This document shows positions 58,150-64,000 of a stretch of DNA of 64,000 bases, piece by piece (position 1 is the first letter of the stretch; each line of letters begins with the position of its first letter). A model generated the notes under the pieces. The model was given only the letters and a program-made list of their open reading frames with translations. It did not search any database and was not told the DNA's origin. The position numbers and the translations under genes are program-made. This DNA is from Phycisphaerae bacterium (lineage in GTDB: Bacteria > Planctomycetota > Phycisphaerae > Phycisphaerales > SM1A02). The stretch spans positions 41,386-105,385 of the forward strand of contig PAAJ01000012.1 of the NCBI GenBank assembly GCA_002702575.1, given 5' to 3'.

Positions 58150-60017
58150 GTGAGCCTGAGGGCGTTGAGCCTCAGAACCAGGACGAGACTTCATTGCATG
58201 AAGACATCGTCCAGGACGACGAGATCATCGGGGTCGTCTTCCGCTGGTCGATCCTGGTGGTCTTCTGCCTGGGCGGAGTCGGCGCGATCATCTGGCTGCT
58301 TTTCTCGATGGGTTCATCGCAGGAAGAGCAGATCATCGAGAAGGAAGTTGTGGCCCCGGAAGCCCTCGTGCCCGACCTGGCTGTTCTGCCGGACGTCTCC
58401 TTCCAGAACATCACGCGTGATGTGGGCGTTGACTTCGTTCACCAGTCTGGAGCCGAGGGTGAAAAGCTCCTGCCCGAGACGATGGGGTCGGGTGTCGCGT
58501 TCTTCGATTACGACAACGACGAGGACCAGGATCTGCTGCTGGTGAACAGCATGCGATGGCCACACGCTTCCCAGGCGGATGAGGCCAGCCCCATGGCGCT
58601 CTATCTCAACGACGGTTCAGGATCGTTTACAGACGTCTCGGAATCGGTTGGTTTGACTGATTCCTTCTACGGAACCGGTGTGGCCGTGGGGGATGTCGAT
58701 GGAGATGGTCGGCGTGATCTGTTCATTGCCGCCTATGGCCCCAATCGCCTCTACCTGAATACCCCTGATGGCTTCGTGGATGCCACCCAGCAGGCGGGGG
58801 TGGCCGGTGATGCTGGCGAGTGGAGCAGCAGTCCTGCCTTTCTGGATTACGACCGGGATGGCGACCTGGATCTGTTCGTGCCCAATTACATCAACTGGAC
58901 CCGCGAGAAGGACCTCTCGCTGAACTTCACGCTCAACGGGACGGATCGGGCCTACGGGCCGCCCAAGCAGTACGAGGGCAGTCAGCCCCGTCTGTATCGC
59001 AACCAGGGTGACGGCACCTTCGAGGAGGTCTCCGAGGCCGCTGGAATGCACGTGATGAATCCAGCCACGGGTGTCCCTGTCGGGAAATCACTCGCGGTCG
59101 TCCCGGTCGATCTGGATCGTGATGGCTGGATCGATCTTGTGGTCGCCAACGACACGACCAGGAACTTCCTGTATCGCAACCTGGGAGATGGCCGGTTCGA
59201 GGAAATCGGAGTCGTCTCCGGTGTCGCCTACGACGATCGGGGGCAGGCAACAGGCGCCATGGGCATCGATGCGGCTCACTATCGCAATGACGATTCCTTC
59301 GGCATCGGCATCGGCAACTTCGCCAACGAAATGACGAGCTTCTATGTCGGAGAAGGTGATCTGTTCTCCGATGAAGCCATTCTCGAGGGGATCGGCTCGC
59401 CGACGCGGCCACTGCTTTCCTTCGGTCTGTTCTTCTTTGATTACGACCTGGATGGCCGCCTCGACATGTTCCAGACGAACGGTCATCTCGAGGAAGAGAT
59501 CAACGAGATCCAGTCCTCGCAGCATTACCGACAGCCGGCACAGCTTTTCTGGAATGCCGGTCCGGATCGTCCGGCCTGTTACGAGATTGTTCCATCCGAG
59601 ACGGCAGGGGACCTCGTGATCCCCATCGTTGGTCGCGGCGCGGCGTATGCCGATATCGACGCGGACGGAGATCTTGATGTCATCGTCACGCAGGCAGGGG
59701 ATCGCCCCTTGCTTCTTCGCAATGATCAGGTCCTTGGTCATCACTGGCTGCGGGTGAGGCTCGAGGATTCCACCTCCGCGAATCGAGATGCCATCGGAGC
59801 CTGGATCGAGTTGACTGCTGACGGGATCACCCAGAGGCGACAGGTCATGCCCACGAGGTCCTATCTTTCACAGGTTGAGCTTCCCGTGACCTTCGGCCTG
59901 GGTGATGCCAAGTCGATTGAATCCTTGGCGGTGACCTGGCCGGATGGTCAGGTTCAGAACTTCCCTGTGACCGGGCTTGCGATCGATCAACAGCACACGC
60001 TTCAACGAGCACGTTGA
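58146..60017 (+). CDS. Membrane-anchored CRTAC1-type protein (FG-GAP plus ASPIC/UnbV)
   Basis: 623 residues. The cytoplasmic N-terminus is acidic, followed by one membrane helix (SILVVFCLGGVGAIIWLLF, about 35-53), so it is membrane-anchored rather than lipidated. The extracytoplasmic part begins VSFQNITRDVGVDFVHQSG, typical of the family. FG-GAP loops follow (FDYDNDEDQDLLLVN, GDVDGDGRRDLFIA, LDYDRDGDLDLFVPN, VDLDRDGWIDLVVAND, FDYDLDGRLDMFQTN, ADIDADGDLDVIVTQ), then a C-terminal ASPIC/UnbV domain (SYLSQVELPVTFGLGDAK...VTWPDG). It is coupled by a 4-bp overlap to the multihaem cytochrome. Confidence 0.93.
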   Translation: MSEPEGVEPQNQDETSLHEDIVQDDEIIGVVFRWSILVVFCLGGVGAIIWLLFSMGSSQEEQIIEKEVVAPEALVPDLAVLPDVSFQNITRDVGVDFVHQSGAEGEKLLPETMGSGVAFFDYDNDEDQDLLLVNSMRWPHASQADEASPMALYLNDGSGSFTDVSESVGLTDSFYGTGVAVGDVDGDGRRDLFIAAYGPNRLYLNTPDGFVDATQQAGVAGDAGEWSSSPAFLDYDRDGDLDLFVPNYINWTREKDLSLNFTLNGTDRAYGPPKQYEGSQPRLYRNQGDGTFEEVSEAAGMHVMNPATGVPVGKSLAVVPVDLDRDGWIDLVVANDTTRNFLYRNLGDGRFEEIGVVSGVAYDDRGQATGAMGIDAAHYRNDDSFGIGIGNFANEMTSFYVGEGDLFSDEAILEGIGSPTRPLLSFGLFFFDYDLDGRLDMFQTNGHLEEEINEIQSSQHYRQPAQLFWNAGPDRPACYEIVPSETAGDLVIPIVGRGAAYADIDADGDLDVIVTQAGDRPLLLRNDQVLGHHWLRVRLEDSTSANRDAIGAWIELTADGITQRRQVMPTRSYLSQVELPVTFGLGDAKSIESLAVTWPDGQVQNFPVTGLAIDQQHTLQRAR

Positions 60018-60343
60018 TCCGGGATCCTGTTCCTTAGACGGTTTCCTGCCATCTGCCACGCGGGCCATTGGAGAACCAGTGTTCTCTTGGCCTGATCAGC
60101 TCCCACTCAGGGTCTCATCTATCGACAACCGGGTTTGCGAGTTGCCGTGGCGATCTTCCTGGGCATGCCCAGCTGCCAGGTTCATGACCAGTTCAGAAGC
60201 GAACGCCGACATGAACCCATCCATGTCATGGGTTTGTCAGGGTCTAGGCAAAAAGAACATCCCCCCGATCCGAAGATCGGGGGGATGCATAAGGTGCGTT
60301 TGGAGTTGATCGTCAGAGGACGATCTCATCCGTCAGACACGAC
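60018..60343. other. Convergent intergenic region
   Basis: 326 bases between the CRTAC1 stop and the surface-protein stop. It holds the minus-strand terminator at 60249-60287. I see no convincing gene. ORFs at 59977-60309 and 60135-60362 lack ribosome-binding sites and domain-like sequence. Confidence 0.6.
60249..60287 (-). terminator. Intrinsic terminator of the cysteine-rich surface protein gene
   Basis: A perfect 13-bp stem, CATCCCCCCGATC / GATCGGGGGGATG, with a 4-nt loop. On the minus strand the stem is followed by TTCTTTTTG, a good U-tract, 57 bp after the stop at 60344. On the plus strand no T-tract follows. Confidence 0.88.
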
Positions 60344-63019
60344 TCATGGCGTGATGCAGTAGTTGACAGCGAAGGTTTCTTCGATGTAACCAGTGCCGTC
60401 GTTGCCATATGAGGTGCCTTCGTCAGCTGACATCCACAGGAACCAGCATTCGCCCTGGCCGCCCGAGTTGGACTCGACCATGAGTGAGTTGAGCTGGGCA
60501 CCGTTGTAGCCAACGTCTGGGAATGTCCAGCCGCTCAGCGGGTAGACGCCAGCGTACACGATGGTAGTGGCTTCGTAGTTGCTGATTGTGCTGAAGTATT
60601 CAAAGGTACCACTTGAAGGTGGAACCTCGGTTGACAGACCCATTGCCATGACGAGTGACTCGCCATTGTCAGTGCATGCGCTGAATCCACCGGAGTAGAC
60701 CAGGCCGAGACCGTAAACGGTCACGTCGCTGACTGTGCTGGCGTCGATTGCAGCTGCACGCTGGAAGCCGCCACCAACATCTGAAGTACCAGCAGTCCAG
60801 GCACCGTCTACCGTGGTTGGATTTGCACCGTTACCGGTAGTGCAATTCAGAACCTGTGGGCAGGTGGTGTCTGCACATGCCTGCTCCTGGAACCAGGAAC
60901 CGCCGAGTGCGTCGCAATCGGAGGAAGTCTGGCCATCGATGCAGGACTCGTCTGCAAGGCAGCAAGCGCCTTCGACGTCAGCACCAACGCAGTTCAGAGT
61001 CATTGTGCCAGGACCAGTGGCGCCCTGCCATCCACCGATGCGGATGTAGAGAGTGTCGCCAGCTGAAACTGGGAGACCGTAAATGCCGGAGTAGTAGCTC
61101 TGGCAGCCAGTCTCGACTGATGCATCACCGTTACAAGCAACCTGTGCGAGGCTGCCGCAGTCGCTACCGGAGTAGACGACGAGTGATGTGTCATATGAAG
61201 CTGCATCGCAGAGGCTGATGTCGATTGTGCCGTCAGCATCGATGGTGGTTGAGAACCATACATCTGGGCTTGCGGTCCAGTCGAGATACGTGCCGTCGCA
61301 CTGTGTGGCATCAGGCTCACCGAAACCACTGTCAGCAGCGGTCGATGTGTCGAATGCAGTGCTGCTTGGGCAATCAACAGCGATTGCATCTTCGCAAGTG
61401 TCATTGGAGGTACCGCACTCATAGGTAGCGCAGTCGCCTTCGTTGTAGACGCCGCCGAAGTCAGCGCAATCACTTGGAAGCAGTGAGAGGCAGTCCTCAC
61501 CGACGCAGCATGCACCTGTTACAGGAACATCACATGAGATGCTCAGGACGCCAGTGCCAGTAGCACCTTCGCTCCATGAACCAACACGGACGATGACGCT
61601 GTCGCCAGCGGTCATGTCGTATGCGAGCTCTGAAGTGAAGCCAGTGCAGCCAGTAGCATCATCGTTACAGGCGAGCTGGGTGCCATCACATGCGTCATAA
61701 AGAGCAATGATGGTGTCCACGTCGAACTGGCTGCATGTGCTGAGTGTGACTGTTCCGTCACACGTAGCGGTGTAGCTGTAGTACAGATCGTTGAAGATCT
61801 GAGGATCAGTCTGGGTGGTGCAGTCGTCAACAAGTGCTGGACCAGTCGTGGTTGCCAGGTTGTTGTCGATGCCGGTGTCACCATCGAAGATTTCGATAGC
61901 GCCAGAGCAATCGTTGTTGTCAGGAGCAGCTTCGCAGACGACGTCTGCACATGAAGTGCTGTCACCCTGGTAGGTGCCTGAGCAATCTTCTGGAGTTGCC
62001 TGGATGCAGGAAGCATCAGCAAGGCAGCAAGCACCACTGACGCATGCTGCACATGAGGAGCCCTGGCCGAGCCAGTCGCCGCCAGCATCGCCGCAATCAG
62101 CTTCTGTCTGATCTTCAGTACAGCCATCAACACCGAAGCAGCATGCGCCGCGTGGGGTGCAGTCCTGGCCGAACTGCTCGATGCAGGTCAGAAGGTCATC
62201 AACGTTGACAACGCAGTCGCCGTTAGGCAGTGGAGCGCAGTCGCCCTGAGGACGGCTCTCGCCGTTACCAACCTGGTTGAACGTTTCGATGATCGTCAGG
62301 ATGTCATCGACGCCAACGACTCCGTCAGGTACGCCGTTAGGACCACTGACGTCAGCCTGGCATGCTGCTGGAAGAGGCAGATCGCAAGGATCGCCGGTTC
62401 CACCAAGAACGCGGTAAGCAGCGTTGTTGGCAGCTTCCTGGATGGTGCCGAAGCCGAACCCGCCATTGGGGTTGGCCTGCCAGCACTGCAGGTTACCGAT
62501 CGTGGAGATCGCACAACCGGTCTGACCGTTGGTGCCGAACTCGTTGACAGGAATCATGCTGAAGCCAACCTGAGCACCGTTGCCAGCGTTCCAAGGAACG
62601 GTAGCTGCAACACCGATCAGGTCATAGCCTGCGAGTGTCCAGTTGGGATCAATATCAGGTGTACCAGCGTAATCGATGGAAGTCAGGTCACCAGCAAGGC
62701 TGATGCCACCATTGATAGGGCTGGAGTAGAAGTTGACCTGGAGACCGGTGATGCCTGCAGCACCTGTGTAGCCGTTCCAGCCACCAACGACCATCTGAGC
62801 GGATGTGCCAGAGTAGCCAGCGGTGTTGTCAAAGTCGTCAATGACACCGATGTCATAAACAGAGAACGAGGCCTCGAAGTACTGGTTAGCCAGGATGTTG
62901 GCCGGATCGATACTGGAACCATCGTCCAGACCAATCTGGTCCATCATCACGGCTGCGCCGCCCATGGCGGTACCAGCGGTGAGACCCAAAATACAAAGAC
63001 AAGACGGTAGAGTTTTCAT
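60344..63019 (-). CDS. Cysteine-rich secreted protein with internal dockerin-like module and GACC repeats
   Basis: 891 residues with a signal peptide (LCILGLTAGTAMG). Residues 25-205 form an N-terminal domain ending near AYRVLGGTG. A dockerin-like pair of calcium loops follows (220-287): ADVSGPNGVPDGVVGVDDILTIIE and NGDCVVNVDDLLTCIEQFG. Then come four cysteine-rich repeats starting GACC (residues 291, 329, 502, 684) and two beta domains of pre-peptidase type (about 368-497, DLYYSYTATCDGTVTLSTC, and 540-677, PDVWFSTTIDADGTIDISLC). A last domain reaches the C-terminus. GGAGGGG precedes the ATG. It has a long leader and a strong terminator, so it is probably highly expressed at the cell surface. 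Confidence 0.88.
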   Translation of the reverse strand: MKTLPSCLCILGLTAGTAMGGAAVMMDQIGLDDGSSIDPANILANQYFEASFSVYDIGVIDDFDNTAGYSGTSAQMVVGGWNGYTGAAGITGLQVNFYSSPINGGISLAGDLTSIDYAGTPDIDPNWTLAGYDLIGVAATVPWNAGNGAQVGFSMIPVNEFGTNGQTGCAISTIGNLQCWQANPNGGFGFGTIQEAANNAAYRVLGGTGDPCDLPLPAACQADVSGPNGVPDGVVGVDDILTIIETFNQVGNGESRPQGDCAPLPNGDCVVNVDDLLTCIEQFGQDCTPRGACCFGVDGCTEDQTEADCGDAGGDWLGQGSSCAACVSGACCLADASCIQATPEDCSGTYQGDSTSCADVVCEAAPDNNDCSGAIEIFDGDTGIDNNLATTTGPALVDDCTTQTDPQIFNDLYYSYTATCDGTVTLSTCSQFDVDTIIALYDACDGTQLACNDDATGCTGFTSELAYDMTAGDSVIVRVGSWSEGATGTGVLSISCDVPVTGACCVGEDCLSLLPSDCADFGGVYNEGDCATYECGTSNDTCEDAIAVDCPSSTAFDTSTAADSGFGEPDATQCDGTYLDWTASPDVWFSTTIDADGTIDISLCDAASYDTSLVVYSGSDCGSLAQVACNGDASVETGCQSYYSGIYGLPVSAGDTLYIRIGGWQGATGPGTMTLNCVGADVEGACCLADESCIDGQTSSDCDALGGSWFQEQACADTTCPQVLNCTTGNGANPTTVDGAWTAGTSDVGGGFQRAAAIDASTVSDVTVYGLGLVYSGGFSACTDNGESLVMAMGLSTEVPPSSGTFEYFSTISNYEATTIVYAGVYPLSGWTFPDVGYNGAQLNSLMVESNSGGQGECWFLWMSADEGTSYGNDGTGYIEETFAVNYCITP

Positions 63020-63302
63020 TTCTTCTATTCCCCTCCAAATGGGAACACGGGTTTGGCGTACCGGCTCATGCCGGTCGCGGGTGAAGCCTCACAACACTTC
63101 CCCCACACAAATCACACACGAACAAACACACACGAACAAACAACACACGAAGAATCGAGCATGCCGTGAGGCATGCACCGATCGTGGACAATATGGGACC
63201 CAGGAAGGTTCTCCTCCTGCCTGCGAAAAAGGTCACGCGACTGGCCTGAAACGCAGCTTCCCTCTCAAACACCTGCCTTTTCCAAGGGCAGGACTCCTAT
63301 CC
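63020..63302 (-). promoter_or_regulatory. Long structured 5' leader of the surface protein gene
   Basis: Reading the minus strand, the leader contains a 7-bp hairpin (GCATGCC/GGCATGC, 63159-63176), a GU-rich tandem repeat (63115-63142), a second hairpin (CCGGC/GCCGG, 63061-63074) and then GGAGGGG before the ATG. No known riboswitch class is recognised. Confidence 0.45.
63115..63142. repeat. 14-bp tandem repeat, two perfect copies
   Basis: CACACGAACAAACA occurs twice head to tail, followed by a partial third copy (ACACACGAA). On the minus-strand transcript it is UGUUUGUUCGUGUG, inside the leader of the surface protein gene. Confidence 0.9.
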
Positions 63303-63331
63303 ACTGTGCCCGGCAACAGTCCTATTGTCAA
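63303..63331 (-). promoter_or_regulatory. Candidate promoter of the surface protein gene
   Basis: On the minus strand a perfect TTGACA (63331-63326) is followed after 17 bp by CACAGT (63308-63303), which matches only three -10 positions. The position would give a leader of about 280 nt. Confidence 0.3.
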
Positions 63332-63469
63332 GGAGTTGTCGAGCATTCCGTGAATTGGATTCGCCGAAAAAACGGCTATGCGGCCTGCCTGCACCTTTGT
63401 GAGGGCCCTGAAGCCCCAGAGAGCCGGTTTGAGTCTCCATAAACTCATTGAATTCAGGGATTTGTGCAT

Positions 63470-63502
63470 GAAAAATCCCCCCTCCAGAGCTGGAGGGGGG
63501 AT
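63470..63502 (-). terminator. Intrinsic terminator of the partial secreted protein gene
   Basis: An inverted repeat ATCCCCCCTCCAG / CTGGAGGGGGGAT (13 bp, central AG) is followed on the minus strand by TTTTTCATG. It lies about 40 bp after the stop at 63544. Confidence 0.85.
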
Positions 63503-63543
63503 GAAAAGGACGAATCAAGGGCCTCAGGGGTGCAATGATCCGG

Positions 63544-64000
63544 TCAAGGCCCTTCAGGGAAGCTGATCGTAGCCGTGGCTCCACTGGTCGAAACCGAGAG
63601 GTCCTTGGCATAACAGCTTGGATCGGCTCCTGTATAGGAGTAGATCCTGGCTTCGATCACCAGGCCGTCTCTGGCACCACTGTCAGAGTCGAAAGTCCAC
63701 TGGTGAGTCAGTTCGGTCCAGGCTGTTGCTGAATCGCTGTAGTTGCCAGGGCCGCTGGCAGAGCCAGCGTAGGAAGTGATGTCATCAACGACCGTGTAGT
63801 GGGCCCAGAGCCTGATCTTGCTCGTGGTGTCTCCGTCACCCAGGCCAAACATGCTGACATCAACCGTATCGCCATCAGTCAGGCCAGTGACCCAGGCAAC
63901 ATAGCCTTGGGGTGTGCCTTGCAGCGGGTCTTCAGTGATCTTGAGGCACCGATCGTCACCACCGAGTGGATCGGACACGTTCTCGAAGGTCACATTGTCT
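63544..64000 (-). CDS. C-terminal part of a secreted protein (5' end outside window)
   Basis: The frame stays open to the right edge (...DNVTFENVSDPLGGDDRC), so the track's methionine at 63993 is not the real start. The visible 152 residues form a beta-sandwich-like domain (CLKITEDP, GYVAWVTGLTDGDTVDVSMFGLGD, KIRLWAHYTVVDD, LTHQWTFDSDSGARDGLVIEARIYS, ATATISFPEG), resembling carbohydrate-binding jelly-roll domains in Phycisphaerae exoproteins. It is probably extracellular. The rest of the protein is unseen. Confidence 0.7.
   Translation of the reverse strand, partial: DNVTFENVSDPLGGDDRCLKITEDPLQGTPQGYVAWVTGLTDGDTVDVSMFGLGDGDTTSKIRLWAHYTVVDDITSYAGSASGPGNYSDSATAWTELTHQWTFDSDSGARDGLVIEARIYSYTGADPSCYAKDLSVSTSGATATISFPEGP

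Noticed and set aside
1-64000. tRNA genes, CRISPR arrays, insertion sequences, prophage or sigma-54 (-24/-12) promoters
   Set aside because: Reading the gaps on both strands gave no cloverleaf, spaced repeat array, transposase or integrase, and no convincing TGGCAC-N5-TTGC site in an intergenic region. This was by eye, not by a scanning program.

Overview
The window looks like a chromosomal segment of a marine planctomycete, most likely of the Phycisphaerae. This is inferred from gene content, not from a marker phylogeny. The supporting signs are several FG-GAP/ASPIC-UnbV (CRTAC1-type) proteins, a cysteine-rich surface protein with an internal dockerin-like duplicated calcium-loop module and GACC repeats, a probable DUF1570 secreted protein, McsA/McsB outside the Firmicutes, a sigma-54 gene, and KdsA, which points to an LPS-type outer membrane. 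The DNA is moderately GC-rich and densely coding on both strands. Neighbours on one strand commonly share 1-4 bp ATGA, GTGA or TGATG junctions. I saw no tRNA, rRNA, insertion sequence, phage gene or CRISPR array.

Layout. 0-28 kb is mostly housekeeping: a STAS protein, a solitary nuoB, purH, ribE, gluQ, a pterin dehydratase, mcsA-mcsB, kdsA, a pabA/trpG amidotransferase with an esterase, a sulfite-oxidase-like molybdoenzyme, an amidohydrolase with moaC, trpF with a rhomboid-TPR protease, citrate synthase, an FG-GAP protein, a trypsin-like protease, a methionine-rich secreted protein, a kinase-STAS-MlaE operon and guaA. 28-35.4 kb is an information-processing block: PIN-TRAM protein, SRP RNA (not in the ORF track), dnaX, ybaB, recR, rpoN, and the divergent pyrH-frr pair. 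dnaX carries an A9 run at the tau/gamma boundary, with stops close behind it in both alternative frames.

35.5-45.4 kb is one tightly packed eight-gene operon: a membrane-anchored VWA protein with TonB-like topology, a secreted protein, ExbB, two ExbDs, a large TPR protein, a membrane protein with a cytoplasmic J-like domain, and a secreted protein. I read it as a proton-driven envelope machine of unknown purpose, and it is the best candidate here for an undescribed system. 45.4-47.2 kb has a response regulator and small proteins of unknown function.

47.2-60 kb holds three CRTAC1-type proteins, each next to or fused with TPR repeats, together with a nitrilase-family enzyme, ArgR, and a 962-residue membrane cytochrome with five CxxCH haem sites and a TPR tail. 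60-64 kb holds two secreted proteins on the minus strand. The first has a long, repeat-containing 5' leader, and each ends in a clear intrinsic terminator. The first and last genes of the window are cut by its edges.
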